From Petrimonas sp. (GTDB lineage: Bacteria > Bacteroidota > Bacteroidia > Bacteroidales > Dysgonomonadaceae), in assembly GCA_012839475.1 (NCBI GenBank), contig DUNG01000005.1:62001-126000 (forward strand): DNA of 64,000 nt. The letters run 5' to 3'. The stretch's first letter is position 1. Every line of letters begins with the position of its first letter. Below are positions 8,755 through 17,976 of this stretch, in pieces. The translations under genes were made by a program, and so were the position numbers. The notes below the pieces were generated by a model. The model saw nothing but the letters and a program-made list of their open reading frames with translations. It did no database searches and was not told where the DNA came from.

Positions 8755-11301
8755 TTATTCAAAGAGAACTTTTTCAACCTTACGACTGCTTTCCATTGGA
8801 CCTAGATAGCTGGGTTTTAAACCTCCGGTATCTATCACTATTTTCTGTAGCACGATACCTGGATCCAGCACGCGAAAACGAAGGGTATGAATGCCGGGTT
8901 CACTAATGGTATGCTGGGTTGTAGAACGGATGATATGTTCCGCCTGCCACCTTCCCAGCTCACCACGGTAGTGTCCATTGAAATTGACTTGCCGTGGAGC
9001 CTCTTTTCCAAAAGAGACCTCGTATCTCAACCCTTTGTTGTCATTAAAGTTCAGCGTGGGAGCCAGTAATAGCTGTAACTCTATCACGCCGGTGGTTTCG
9101 AAAGCAATGTCATATTCCAAGTATATCTCCTCTTCACTAGACGGGTATCTATTTTGTGGAAATGTGGTGATTCCCGACACGGTTTTACCAAAATGAGGGA
9201 TCACCTCCCAGCGTAACTCCTTGCCATTTTGCAGGCGGGCATAATTTTCTGCTTCAATGGAAACATATCCCTCTTGTTCCATGAAAATCTTATTCGTGGC
9301 AGCCTCCTCCGGTGAAATATAGGTTGTCCTGGGCATAATGTTGCGGGGTGGTTGCTGCCAGGAAAAGTAACCGATTCGGGTCTGATCCATCATATGTGCC
9401 CATTTCCCGTTGGCGACACCTCGGTTGTACTCCTCTTGCAATAACGAGTCGCGCGTGAAACACGCTTTTACTTTATCGGCAAATTGATTGGCCCCGGGGT
9501 CATTCCTTGCCGCCAGCTGCCTGTTCATGGCTACAGCGTAATACATTTCATAGAGGTTACAGCAGGCATTAACGGGATAGAGTACCAGTTGGTAATAAGC
9601 ATCGCTGTATTCTCGTGGAATCCAAGCGTTAATCCTGAAAGCGTCAAGTGCCAGAGCGCGGTATTCGTTCATTACCCTTTCAAACTCACCGTAGTTGTCT
9701 ATGCTGTAGGTACGTTCGTTTAACAGCTCGGGTGTTACTCTCCGGTTGTATTTCGCGTAAAGCGTGAGGATACGGGCTATCTCTTCCGCGTAAGTTTCTC
9801 CAAACTGTTGCGTTGCCCATTGCTTTGTATGTTCCATCAGGTTGTGTGGCGTGAACTGTTCGGGATTCCAGGCCATATCAAGAAAGAAACTGATGGGATA
9901 TTCCATGGGCTTGAGGTCTCCCACGTTTACAATCCAAAGTTTGTTTACACCATGCTCGTAAGCTAAATTCATCTGTTCCCAGACCCGCTGAATGGGATTG
10001 ATATTAATCCATTTTGAATTGCGTGGTGCACCCACGTAGTCAAAATGATAATAGATGCCGTAACCCCCTTTTCTGGGCTTAGCATCCATGTTGGGAAGCT
10101 TGCGGATATTACCCCAGTTGTCGTCGCTATACAGCAGTGTCACGTCGTCTGGCACCCTCATCCCGTGGTCATAGTAATCTTGTACCTCTTTGTAGAGTGC
10201 CCAAACCTGGGGGGTCTGCTCTGCCTTTTTACCCGTCACTTTTTCGATAATCTTTCGCTGATCCTCAACGATCTTTTCCAGTAAGGTTATGTTTACATTC
10301 TCCTCCATGGCTTCGTCCCCGTCGCCACGCATACCCACGGTTACCACTTTTTCCCAATTACGACTTCGTTCAATACCGTATGTCCAGGCCTGCTGGAGTG
10401 CTTTCTTGTTTTTGTTGTAATCCCAGGTATCGGGTAATTCATTACGTGCCACGTAGCGATGCCAGTCGGTTTGCGCCATTGCCATTGGTTCGTGGTGCGA
10501 GGTGCCCATGATGATTCCCATCTCATTCGCCAGTATCCCGTTATTCGGATCATCGTCATAGAAGGCACTGCCCCACATGGCTGGCCAGAGAAAGTTCCCT
10601 TTTAACCTCAAAATAAGCTCAAAAACCTTTTCGTAGAAGGCACTGTTAAAACCCCCAAACGTCACATTCGCCCATCCGGTAAGTGCCGGTGCTTCATCGT
10701 TGAGGAAGATCCCGCGATAGGTTACAGCGGGCTCTCCATCACTGTAACTTCCTTTTTGAAAGTAGAGGGTCTCTTTTCTCTCCACGGGCACATCGGCCCA
10801 ATAATACCAAGGCGAAACCCCCATTTGCTTGGAAAACTCATATATTCCATAAATAGTACCCCGCTTATCACTGCCGGCAATCACGACAGCCTCTTCAACT
10901 CCTTCACAGGGATTGCTTATCGATTCAATGAGGAACATCTCATGCCTTCCTTTTAACGTTGAAACGTTCAGTTTTTTTTGTTCCACAAGGGCATCTATGG
11001 CAGAATGAGTACCTAGGGTGCCAATGATGAACAGGGGCATTTTTGTGGGTGCAAAACTGTTTCGCAAGGTTGGCAGATGACCGGTTACCTTTTGGTAGTC
11101 CGTTCTTAAATTGGCAACGGCGCGTTCCACCCCTTTCTCTGTATCAGGAAAGAGGAGTATCTCAGCTTTATTAACTGCATCGTAAAGGACAATATGCGTT
11201 CCCCCTGACTCTGTGGTGATGAATGTTGTAGTGCCAGAGAGATGGTAAGAATTACAGCTGATAATTGCGATCAGGGCAATTAATATTTTATCTTTTTTCA
11301 T
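8755..11301 (-). CDS. GH115 family glycoside hydrolase (xylan alpha-1,2-glucuronidase-like)
   Basis: 848 residues with an N-terminal export signal (MKKDKILIALIAIISCNSYH); the cysteine could act as a lipobox, but the context ISCN is not ideal. Family hallmarks are AVVIAGSDKRGTIYGIYEFS, SPWYYWADVPV, YRGIFLNDEAPALTGW, LRLKGNFLWPAMWGSAF and MGTSHHEPM. GH115 enzymes remove (4-O-methyl)glucuronic acid from internal xylose of xylan. A C-terminal beta-sandwich (about residues 690-835, with VSIEAENYARLQNG) resembles the GH115 C-terminal domain or a binding module. It is the first gene of the operon with GH9. Two -7-like boxes lie 148 and 202 bases upstream. Together with GH9 it indicates action on glucuronoxylan-containing plant wall material. 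Confidence 0.87.
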   Translation of the reverse strand: MKKDKILIALIAIISCNSYHLSGTTTFITTESGGTHIVLYDAVNKAEILLFPDTEKGVERAVANLRTDYQKVTGHLPTLRNSFAPTKMPLFIIGTLGTHSAIDALVEQKKLNVSTLKGRHEMFLIESISNPCEGVEEAVVIAGSDKRGTIYGIYEFSKQMGVSPWYYWADVPVERKETLYFQKGSYSDGEPAVTYRGIFLNDEAPALTGWANVTFGGFNSAFYEKVFELILRLKGNFLWPAMWGSAFYDDDPNNGILANEMGIIMGTSHHEPMAMAQTDWHRYVARNELPDTWDYNKNKKALQQAWTYGIERSRNWEKVVTVGMRGDGDEAMEENVNITLLEKIVEDQRKIIEKVTGKKAEQTPQVWALYKEVQDYYDHGMRVPDDVTLLYSDDNWGNIRKLPNMDAKPRKGGYGIYYHFDYVGAPRNSKWININPIQRVWEQMNLAYEHGVNKLWIVNVGDLKPMEYPISFFLDMAWNPEQFTPHNLMEHTKQWATQQFGETYAEEIARILTLYAKYNRRVTPELLNERTYSIDNYGEFERVMNEYRALALDAFRINAWIPREYSDAYYQLVLYPVNACCNLYEMYYAVAMNRQLAARNDPGANQFADKVKACFTRDSLLQEEYNRGVANGKWAHMMDQTRIGYFSWQQPPRNIMPRTTYISPEEAATNKIFMEQEGYVSIEAENYARLQNGKELRWEVIPHFGKTVSGITTFPQNRYPSSEEEIYLEYDIAFETTGVIELQLLLAPTLNFNDNKGLRYEVSFGKEAPRQVNFNGHYRGELGRWQAEHIIRSTTQHTISEPGIHTLRFRVLDPGIVLQKIVIDTGGLKPSYLGPMESSRKVEKVLFE

Positions 11302-11448
11302 GCGATTCTTTAACCTTTATGTTGCAGTGTATGGAACCTTTGATGTTTAATGATGATTTTCAACATGTTGGTTTCACGCCTATATCTTATTATTGACTGT
11401 CCAAGAGGTCACTTTCTGAGAATTAAATACGCACCTATGAGATATCTA

Positions 11449-11456
11449 CAAAGATA
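11449..11456 (-). promoter_or_regulatory. Candidate -7 box for GH115-GH9 operon
   Basis: Read on the minus strand this is TATCTTTG, an exact match to the Bacteroidetes sigma-ABfr -7 consensus TAnnTTTG. The same 11-mer (CTATCTTTGTA) recurs at 11502-11512, so there may be two tandem promoters. A convincing -33 TTTG is not seen for either one. Confidence 0.45.
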
Positions 11457-11517
11457 GGATGATTTACCTGTAGAAATGTTGATTGACCGGGGCGAGGCTT
11501 TACAAAGATAGGCTCTT

Positions 11518-12048
11518 TTACCAGCTAAACGCGATACCCGCGTTTACGTTAAGAGATGGTTCGCCATCAATCAGCAGAACATCGGGAGCCAGGACAAAGT
11601 TGAACCTTTTATGTGCTGCAAACCGCAAAGTGGCCCCTATGTTGAAGGCAACTACTCCATCGCCTGTTATAGTTTCACCTTCGTACATGACAGAGGGCGT
11701 TGCATACCCTACAAGTGCTCTATAGGTGGCTTTGACGTTCAGCTTATTTATTAGATGAGAGTATGAAGGACCAACCAGTAAATAGCCTATTCCCAAGGTC
11801 ATCTCATCTACCAGGTACGAATTGGCTCCCCACTTGAGCGTTCCTCCCAATCCTCTTTGAGTGGCCAGATTGAGCTCAAGTAAGTTTAATCCAAGTCCCA
11901 CATGATCAAAATCAGTTGCTACCCCCAGGTTCAAGCTGTAGTAGCTGTACCTGTTTTTACCTTCAGCAGGGGATTTTCCATCGTTTTGAGAAAATAGATA
12001 AACGCTGGAAAAAATCATGAATACCGTGAAAATAAGAACTTTTCTCAT
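11518..12048 (-). CDS. Small outer-membrane beta-barrel-like protein, function unknown
   Basis: 176 residues with a signal peptide (MRKVLIFTVFMIFSSVYLFSQ) followed by alternating hydrophobic/polar strands such as YYSLNLGVATDFDHVGLGLNL and AFNIGATLRFAAHKRFNFVLAPDV. It ends SLNVNAGIAFSW, with the C-terminal aromatic residue typical of outer-membrane barrels. Its size fits an eight-stranded barrel. I do not recognise a specific family. It lies 279 bases downstream of the solo glycine-zipper lipoprotein gene on the same strand, but an intrinsic terminator-like hairpin separates them, and a -7-like box (12117-12124) precedes it. It is therefore probably transcribed on its own. Could be a porin-like or adhesion barrel. 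Confidence 0.7.
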   Translation of the reverse strand: MRKVLIFTVFMIFSSVYLFSQNDGKSPAEGKNRYSYYSLNLGVATDFDHVGLGLNLLELNLATQRGLGGTLKWGANSYLVDEMTLGIGYLLVGPSYSHLINKLNVKATYRALVGYATPSVMYEGETITGDGVVAFNIGATLRFAAHKRFNFVLAPDVLLIDGEPSLNVNAGIAFSW

Positions 12049-12116
12049 GCGATTAATAAGTTAGTGAGTTATACATAAATTGCTTGATAATAGGCAAACC
12101 TTTTTAACAGGTTATG

Positions 12117-12124
12117 CAAATATA
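12117..12124 (-). promoter_or_regulatory. Candidate -7 box for the 176-residue barrel gene
   Basis: Minus-strand TATATTTG matches TAnnTTTG and lies 69 bases before the start codon at 12048. No clear -33 box is visible, so support rests on one element and its position. Confidence 0.4.
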
Positions 12125-12230
12125 CACTTTTTCATTGAGATAGGTATTCAGATAATAGATATTCGAATACCAGGTTTAGCTACAGGTCGAATCAAATGAC
12201 TATTGTATTTATTGCAGATAGCGTGGATAA

Positions 12231-12310
12231 GCGTAAAACGAGCCCGTCTCCATGATAGGAGCGGGCTCGTTCGCGTTTCACCGGGTCACCCCCCATTGAT
12301 GGGGTGGTGT
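12231..12310. repeat. Dispersed double-hairpin repeat, copy 1 (contains terminator)
   Basis: First hairpin: AACGAGCCCG (12237-12246) pairs with CGGGCTCGTT (12262-12271), with inner CTCC/GGAG pairing; on the minus strand it is followed by TTTTACGC. Second hairpin: CACCCCCCAT with ATGGGGTGGTG (12287-12309). The flank GCGTAAAA..GAGCCCG and the linker TTT(C/T)ACCGGGTCA recur in copy 2 near 19.0 kb. It follows the solo lipoprotein gene and probably terminates it. Confidence 0.65.
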
Positions 12311-12327
12311 AAAGGTTCGAGGAGCCT

Positions 12328-13647
12328 TTACAGGCCAAATGTATAGGTTACAATCTGTTTCTTGCCGTTGCTGCTTGTAATGGTAACCTTATCAAAAACG
12401 CCTTTTTCAGCACCGGGGATATTAAAGGTAGCTTTACCATTATTATCGCTCTTCTTAGTCTGCTCATCTGTGTACCCATCTGTTCCAACAATGCTGAAAT
12501 GAATGTTACACCCTTTAGCGGGAGGCATCAATGTGGCTGTTACAGTTACCGGTACCCCGACACCCGGGTTTTGGGGAAAGTGCGTTGCGTTGATGTACCA
12601 CACCTCATCGCAACTTCTAACCTGTAGCTTCTTATCCAGATAGCAATATTCTGCTTTTGCCCCTTTTTTGAGTTCATTCGGTTTCACCGGGTTCATCGTT
12701 ATTTCCCTCTCCACGCCCTCCCCGGGTACCGAGAAATCGTTGATCACCATAGGCGCGTAACCCTCCATGTTAAATATAAGGGTTGATCCGTCAGGGATAA
12801 CATTCAGCGGCAGGGGCTCTCCTTGCTTGATTTTACCGGTAGCTATCCAGACAGAGGGCTCGATACCTCCACTTTTGGTGCTTTTCTTGCCAAATAGTTT
12901 CGTGCAAATCCAAGAAGCTCCAGCTCCTACAACGGAAGCACCTGCCCATAGCGCGACACCGGTAACACCCGCTGCTGAAATAGCACTACCAGCAAGCAAA
13001 GCAGCGCCCCCCCCAACGATGGCAGCGGCACCGATGGTTACCGTTTTTTGAAGGAGATCAAGTTTGTTTTTCTTATGTTCCTCTATTTCATGAAAATTAG
13101 CTTCTTCACGGGTGAGTTCTCCTTTTTTCACCTTCTCGTCGTACTTTTTTGTTGTTTTTTTATACGTTTCTCTCGCCTCCTTTATGCTTTCGCCCGTTTG
13201 TTTAACAGTCCCGATTCCAAGCGATGTGGGATTGTCTAAAACGGCATCGAGGACTTCACAAGTTATGTCCCCGGCCGTACTTCTCGTTCCCGGTGTAACA
13301 TTGTTTTCGTTATAATTAAACATGGAGAAAACCTGCCGGTTTTCTTCCTGGTATTTGAACATTTCCAGGTAGGTTTCACAAAATATCTCACCTGCTTCTA
13401 AATAGTCTTCAAATACTTTTCTAATCTCCTCTATTGACATGGTTTCAAAGTTAGAATTGATAAAGGCATCTTGCTTTATTACATAATCAGTAAGGGTAAC
13501 CGATACCTTCTCTATATTCTTTCCATGCTCTTTTGCCACCTCTTCCACGCTTTTCTTACCCTCAAACCACTCCTCACAGGAGGTGAAGTTGAAGCCAACA
13601 AGTGCTATCGTAGCACAAATAACAACTGTTTTAATTATTCTCTTCAT
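12328..13647 (-). CDS. Glycine-zipper/Ig-like surface lipoprotein, paralogue A; function unknown
   Basis: 439 residues with lipobox GFNFTSC (Cys24) followed by acidic residues (EEW), as in surface-exported Bacteroidetes lipoproteins. Layout: helical region 30-200 with SIEEIRKVFEDYLEAGEIF and charged coiled-coil-like segments; a long hydrophobic glycine/alanine hairpin at 202-247 (TIGAAAIVGGGAALLAGSA ... GVALWAGASVVGAGASW); a beta segment 263-325 (PSVWIATGKIKQGEPL ...); and a C-terminal Ig-like domain 363-437 (VPVTVTATLMPPAKG ... VTITSSNGKKQIVTYTF). It is a close paralogue of the gene at 20.1-21.4 kb, and the ends of the two genes are nearly identical in DNA. The hydrophobic hairpin in an exported lipoprotein suggests membrane insertion or oligomerisation, but no function is assigned. 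The repeat array at 13857-13907 lies upstream. Confidence 0.75.
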   Translation of the reverse strand: MKRIIKTVVICATIALVGFNFTSCEEWFEGKKSVEEVAKEHGKNIEKVSVTLTDYVIKQDAFINSNFETMSIEEIRKVFEDYLEAGEIFCETYLEMFKYQEENRQVFSMFNYNENNVTPGTRSTAGDITCEVLDAVLDNPTSLGIGTVKQTGESIKEARETYKKTTKKYDEKVKKGELTREEANFHEIEEHKKNKLDLLQKTVTIGAAAIVGGGAALLAGSAISAAGVTGVALWAGASVVGAGASWICTKLFGKKSTKSGGIEPSVWIATGKIKQGEPLPLNVIPDGSTLIFNMEGYAPMVINDFSVPGEGVEREITMNPVKPNELKKGAKAEYCYLDKKLQVRSCDEVWYINATHFPQNPGVGVPVTVTATLMPPAKGCNIHFSIVGTDGYTDEQTKKSDNNGKATFNIPGAEKGVFDKVTITSSNGKKQIVTYTFGL

Positions 13648-13816
13648 AGTGATGTGTTATTAAGTAAATATTTAAACTAATTGTACGTTCGAATGTGTTT
13701 TTCATCTATTTGGCCGGAGCCTTAACCTTGTTCATCTATTTCGTTAACAGGGAGATTGGGATATTCTTGAAAAAAAGTGTTGATTTTTTTCATGTCCGAT
13801 CTGTTTGATTTACTAA

Positions 13817-13824
13817 CAAAGCTA
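13817..13824 (-). promoter_or_regulatory. Candidate -7 box for lipoprotein A
   Basis: Minus-strand TAGCTTTG matches TAnnTTTG and predicts a transcript start near 13810, with about 160 bases of leader before the start codon. The direct-repeat array at 13857-13907 begins about 33 bases further upstream, a normal position for activator sites. The remaining intergenic DNA between 13648 and 13998 shows nothing else I can name. Confidence 0.45.
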
Positions 13825-13856
13825 ATTAGAATTAAGGAGACCCGCGTACTGTTTTT

Positions 13857-13907
13857 AATAACTGGTACGATTTACGTAATCACTGGTAGAACAAGAAAAT
13901 AACTGGT
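13857..13907. promoter_or_regulatory. Triple direct-repeat operator array (21/20-bp period), likely LytTR-type
   Basis: Three near-identical 10-mers, AATAACTGGT (13857), AATCACTGGT (13878) and AATAACTGGT (13898), are spaced 21 and 20 bases apart, so they fall on one face of the helix. The reverse strand reads ACCAGTTATT, which matches seven of nine positions of the LytTR half-site consensus [TA][AC][CA]GTTN[AG][TG]. LytTR proteins bind 9-bp direct repeats at about 21-bp period. The array lies in the divergent region between lipoprotein A and the kinase whose partner is a LytTR regulator. Confidence 0.6.
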
Positions 13908-13998
13908 CAGAATTAAATGAAAATATTTTGATGATAACTGCTGTTTAATTATTAATTTTATAGCCAGTTTGCCTTCACGGTAACAAATAGTGGTTGAA

Positions 13999-16959
13999 AT
14001 GCCTGGTTTCGATAAATATCAATTGCTCGTTCGTCTTACATGGCTGGCTTGCCTCATTTGCCTCGCTTTTATACCCATTAAAGCGGGTGCACAGCATTTG
14101 CCTTTCATTAACTACAACACGCACAACGGTTTGCCACAGATACAGGTGCAGAGGTTGTACCAGGATAGTAAAGGGTATATTTGGGTAGGCACGAAAGGGG
14201 GTTTGGCAAAATTTAACGGTTCTACTTTCCAACAGTTTCTTCACAACGAATATATATACGGGATGGGCGAAACCCTAAACGGGGAGCTCTATTTCATAAC
14301 GCTCTATAACGTCTATAAGCAAGAAAGAGGAACAATGAGACATGTGGTCTCGCTTAACGAACAGATGCATCTTATCGCGGGCAGGGATAGCTATTGGGTC
14401 TACACGAACAGCGAAATGAAAGAGTTTAGGGCAGACACGCTTTACCAGACCCTACAAAGCGGCATCGGCTTTGAAGGAACATTCACGGGCATCACGTATG
14501 ACCGTGAAAACGATCGTCTCTTGTTTTCTACCACAACGAACAGAGTTTACAGTTTGAAAGACAAAGAGATAGTTGAATTGTCTGCATTTGAATCGCAAGT
14601 GAACGTTTCATCGTTTTCAAACGGTTTTATCTATTATCATCTCCTGCCGTCGGCAACGGAGAATATCTACATCGATCCCGAAAGCCGTGAGGTGTTATTA
14701 CGGTACAAGGATGATACGCGTATTCACGACGTTGAGATTCACAAGCTTCCCGTCCGACAGCACCTGTTATACAAGTTTAATATAAGGCAATACCTGTTGC
14801 TCGATAGTGTGACAAACGATGTACAACCCATTGAGTTACCGTTCGAGGAAGAGGTCTATCCCTTTATCATAGACAAAGACGACAACTGTTGGCTGGGAAC
14901 CGACAATGGATTATACCAACTCAACAACAAGTCGTTTCGCGCCTATCCGCGCACGTTTATGAACAATTTTTGGACGATGATATTGGGTAAGGATGGTTAC
15001 TATTACGGCGGGCAATACAAGGTCGGATTGTTTCGGTTGGACCTGGCAAAGCAAGAAAAGCAGGAGATTAGGGTGAAAGAGGCGGATGGAACGTATAATA
15101 AGGATTTCTATTACGGCTCGTCGATGGACAGGCAAGGGAACCTTTATTTTCCCACACACGCGGGTTTGGTGAAATATGACTACACGAAAGCGAAATTTTT
15201 CGACACCGGCATCTCGATGATATCAAAATATGATCCGTACGAAGATAGGATTCTGTTTGGACATGGCCTTGGCATCGGGTTTATCGACAGTAACGAGAAA
15301 ATTGAGGCTTTCACGGACAGTACGGGTGAAACCCTTACCTTTTACCCGTCGGCCCTGGAGTTTACATCTAACGGCAATGTTTGGATAGGGAACCGTTCTG
15401 GTTTGGTGCTTTTCGACAAGGCGAGCAAGCAACTGAAGCACGTGTCGAAGTTGCATTACGACGTTTACCCAAGCCAACAGGTGATTTCGATGACGAAAGA
15501 CAGTGAGGGCAACGTGTGGATGGGTGGAAATTCCGAGCTTTGGCTATACAACGGGCGAGAAGACAGGTTCACACATGTTGGGAAAGATTATTTCAATATG
15601 AAAATCCTTAGCCTTATCTCTCCCAATTCCACGCTGTTGCTGGTCGGCACATCGCGTGAGGTGTTCGCGATGAGGTTAGACAAGTATTATCAGGATGGGA
15701 TGATTGAATTTAAAATGTTCAATCACCGCAACGGGTTTTTTAGCGAAGAGGTGGCGCAAAATGGGTTCCTTTTAGATGGCGATAGGGTGTTCATCCCCTC
15801 GTCCACCACTACTAGTGAACTATATTACAATGAGATATCGTTTACGCCAGATTACTTTAACCTGTTTGTGACTTCCATCAACGAAACGGGGCTGAGCGAT
15901 GAGGAACAGATTGGCCTGCAACCGTTTCAGGCTGGTAGAGGCAATAACAGGCTGACGATTCAATATGAAACCGTGGGGTTCGGGTTGCCTACCTATCCCG
16001 TTTTCAAGTATAAGCTGGAGGGAAAAGAGAAGGATTGGAGTGAGTGGACGCAAGCTGGCACTGCATATTACTCGGGCTTAGGTTCTGGGAAATACACTTT
16101 CCGCGTTGTCGCGAAAAACGGTGACGAGCTCGCACCCTACGAAGAGAAAGAGAGTTCGGTGGAGATCATCATTGATATGCCATTTTTTAAAGAACCTGAT
16201 TTCTTCAAGTACGCTTTTTTCGTTTTCGCTCTGCTGACGCTCATCGTTGCGTTCCTAATATGGAGTAGTTATAAAAATCGAATGGCGGTTCAGGCGCGTG
16301 AACGGCACATAAAACTCCTGGAGGTGGGCACGCTGCAAGCCCAATTAAGTCCGCACTTCATTTTTAACTTTTTGTCGTCCATTCAAAGCCTTATCGGTCA
16401 AAAAAAGCCTGAAGTTGCCAACAGCTATTTGGTGAAGTTCTCCCGGTTGATTCGCTCCTACATGGAATCATCCATCAAGTCATCGATGTTGCTTGGTCGA
16501 TCGATTTTGGATAACGAAAACAGCATCAGGGAGGAGATCGATTTACTGAAGACGTACGTGGAGTTGGAAAAAATGAAGTATCCCGATGGAAAAATAATAT
16601 TCGGGGTTGAGATGGAGTCTGATTCGCTACTGGATCGTTCCATTCCGCCGATGATCTTGCAACCATTCGTGGAAAATGCCATCAAGCATGGTATCCTGCC
16701 CAAAGAGGGGGCGGGGAGCGTCACCGTTCGATTCGAGCAGGACGGTGACACGCTTATTTGTAAAATCATGGACGATGGTATTGGCCGGGAACGATCGGCT
16801 CAAAACAGGGAGAAATCTGTTAAGGCACACAAATCGAGGGGCTTGCAGTTGATCAAGCAGCGGGTGAAGCTGCTCAATGAGCTCAATTACAATATAAACA
16901 TAGATTTCGAAGACCCCGAGTCAGGAGGCACGGTTGTTATCATTACCATTCCAAATTAA
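13999..16959 (+). CDS. Membrane sensor histidine kinase with periplasmic propeller and LytS-type kinase domain
   Basis: The track starts at GTG 13990; ATG 13999 (MPGFDKYQLLVRLTWLACL) gives a better start with signal sequence, ending near AGAQH. The large periplasmic part (about residues 30-640) contains two-component-regulator propeller blades (DSKGYIWVGTKGGLAKFNG, DSEGNVWMGGNSELWLYNG). A Y_Y_Y-type Ig domain follows (KYKLEGKEKDWSEWTQAGTA). One transmembrane helix lies near residue 737-757. The cytosolic part is a His_kinase/LytS unit with the phospho-His in LSPHFIFNFLSSIQSL and an HATPase with FVENAIKHGILP and DDGIGRER. It signals through the downstream LytTR regulator. Unlike many PUL hybrid sensors it lacks fused receiver and AraC domains. 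Ligand unknown; its neighbours are surface lipoproteins. Confidence 0.9.
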   Translation: MPGFDKYQLLVRLTWLACLICLAFIPIKAGAQHLPFINYNTHNGLPQIQVQRLYQDSKGYIWVGTKGGLAKFNGSTFQQFLHNEYIYGMGETLNGELYFITLYNVYKQERGTMRHVVSLNEQMHLIAGRDSYWVYTNSEMKEFRADTLYQTLQSGIGFEGTFTGITYDRENDRLLFSTTTNRVYSLKDKEIVELSAFESQVNVSSFSNGFIYYHLLPSATENIYIDPESREVLLRYKDDTRIHDVEIHKLPVRQHLLYKFNIRQYLLLDSVTNDVQPIELPFEEEVYPFIIDKDDNCWLGTDNGLYQLNNKSFRAYPRTFMNNFWTMILGKDGYYYGGQYKVGLFRLDLAKQEKQEIRVKEADGTYNKDFYYGSSMDRQGNLYFPTHAGLVKYDYTKAKFFDTGISMISKYDPYEDRILFGHGLGIGFIDSNEKIEAFTDSTGETLTFYPSALEFTSNGNVWIGNRSGLVLFDKASKQLKHVSKLHYDVYPSQQVISMTKDSEGNVWMGGNSELWLYNGREDRFTHVGKDYFNMKILSLISPNSTLLLVGTSREVFAMRLDKYYQDGMIEFKMFNHRNGFFSEEVAQNGFLLDGDRVFIPSSTTTSELYYNEISFTPDYFNLFVTSINETGLSDEEQIGLQPFQAGRGNNRLTIQYETVGFGLPTYPVFKYKLEGKEKDWSEWTQAGTAYYSGLGSGKYTFRVVAKNGDELAPYEEKESSVEIIIDMPFFKEPDFFKYAFFVFALLTLIVAFLIWSSYKNRMAVQARERHIKLLEVGTLQAQLSPHFIFNFLSSIQSLIGQKKPEVANSYLVKFSRLIRSYMESSIKSSMLLGRSILDNENSIREEIDLLKTYVELEKMKYPDGKIIFGVEMESDSLLDRSIPPMILQPFVENAIKHGILPKEGAGSVTVRFEQDGDTLICKIMDDGIGRERSAQNREKSVKAHKSRGLQLIKQRVKLLNELNYNINIDFEDPESGGTVVIITIPN

Positions 16960-17026
16960 CTAAGGATGTGAGAAACTCAGGGGGCTGTTTCGGGACCAAT
17001 CGTTATCATTGCCATTTAAAATTAAC
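16935..17026 (+). repeat. Short imperfect duplication at the kinase 3' end
   Basis: The last codons of the kinase, TGTTATCATTACCATTCCAAATTAAC (16935-16960), recur with four mismatches at 17001-17026 just before the regulator start codon. The second copy ends in the same ATTAAC. It looks like a tandem slippage or duplication event that lengthened the spacer to 72 bases; no function is claimed. Confidence 0.5.
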
Positions 17027-17031
17027 CCGTT

Positions 17032-17871
17032 ATGGAGAAATATAGCGCGCTTATCGTGGAGGATGTAAAAGAGACCGCTGACTATATTTATCAGCGAGTG
17101 TCTACGCTTTGCCCGGCCATCGCGAAAATCGACCAGGCACTAACCTTAAGCGAAGCCGAAGAGTTTATCGAAAGCAACCGTTACGACATCGTTTTTCTTG
17201 ATATCCAGATGCAGACCGGCACCAGTTTCGACCTGTTAAAACAGTTGTCGGATAAGGGTGGCATTGACTTTGAGATTATCTTCATAACCGGTGAAAGTGA
17301 CAAGGAACACGTGTTGAGGGCCATCAAGTTTTCAGCCATCGATTTCCTGTACAAGCCGTTGGATGATGGCGAACTCGTGGTGGCCGTGAACAGAGCGTTG
17401 AATAATCGTGAAAGTCAGAACCTTAATCGCCAGATTAAACTGCTGTTACAACGGATAGATGAACGGCCTGTAGTGAAACCCGGAAAAATAGCGTTTCACC
17501 TGCATAGCGGGATATTGCAAATGATACCCGTTGATGAACTCAAATATATGGAGGCCGATGGCGTGGTATCGAAAGTGCACTTGAAAAGCGGTGAAACCAT
17601 CACGGTGAATAGGAACTTGGGGTATTACAAGGATCTCCTTATACTTGAACACGACTTTATCCCTCTTAGTAACCGCACTTTGCTCAATAGGGAGTATGTG
17701 AAGCGATACAACCACCAGACACTTAAAATCACCCTTACCGATAACAGCGAGCTGCCGGTATCGCGACGAAGGGGCAAGGAGTTGAAAGAGCTATTAAGCG
17801 AAAGGAAAGGGTTAAGCGCTGTTTTCTCTACTTTTATATCGATGCGTGGCGGCAAGAAAAAACGGGGGTGA
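17032..17871 (+). CDS. LytTR-family response regulator
   Basis: 279 residues, cytosolic. Residues 5-125 form a receiver domain with acidic pair ED (10-11), phospho-acceptor Asp57 in YDIVFLDIQM, the conserved Thr in FITGES and Lys in FLYKPLDDGE. Residues about 155-265 form a LytTR DNA-binding domain: KIAFHLHSGILQMIPVDELKYMEAD, VNRNLGYYKDLL, FIPLSNRTLLNREYVKRY. It follows the LytS-type kinase on the same strand after 72 bases and is its obvious partner. LytTR regulators bind paired direct repeats with about 21-bp period, and arrays with that geometry occur at 13857-13907 and 26549-26603, so the gene probably regulates its own operon and nearby surface genes. The link to those sites is inference. 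Confidence 0.93.
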   Translation: MEKYSALIVEDVKETADYIYQRVSTLCPAIAKIDQALTLSEAEEFIESNRYDIVFLDIQMQTGTSFDLLKQLSDKGGIDFEIIFITGESDKEHVLRAIKFSAIDFLYKPLDDGELVVAVNRALNNRESQNLNRQIKLLLQRIDERPVVKPGKIAFHLHSGILQMIPVDELKYMEADGVVSKVHLKSGETITVNRNLGYYKDLLILEHDFIPLSNRTLLNREYVKRYNHQTLKITLTDNSELPVSRRRGKELKELLSERKGLSAVFSTFISMRGGKKKRG

Positions 17872-17976
17872 TAACGGGGATAATAACGGGGGATGAAATG
17901 GGGTGTTGTGGTTATAGCATAAATTTATCCTATATTGAAAATTGTTATATCATTTTTTTCTATAGGGTAATCGGGT

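Noticed and set aside
13048-13315. Small plus-strand ORFs over lipoprotein A
   Set aside because: They are antisense to the helical region and Phe-rich, as expected from Lys/Glu codons read backwards.
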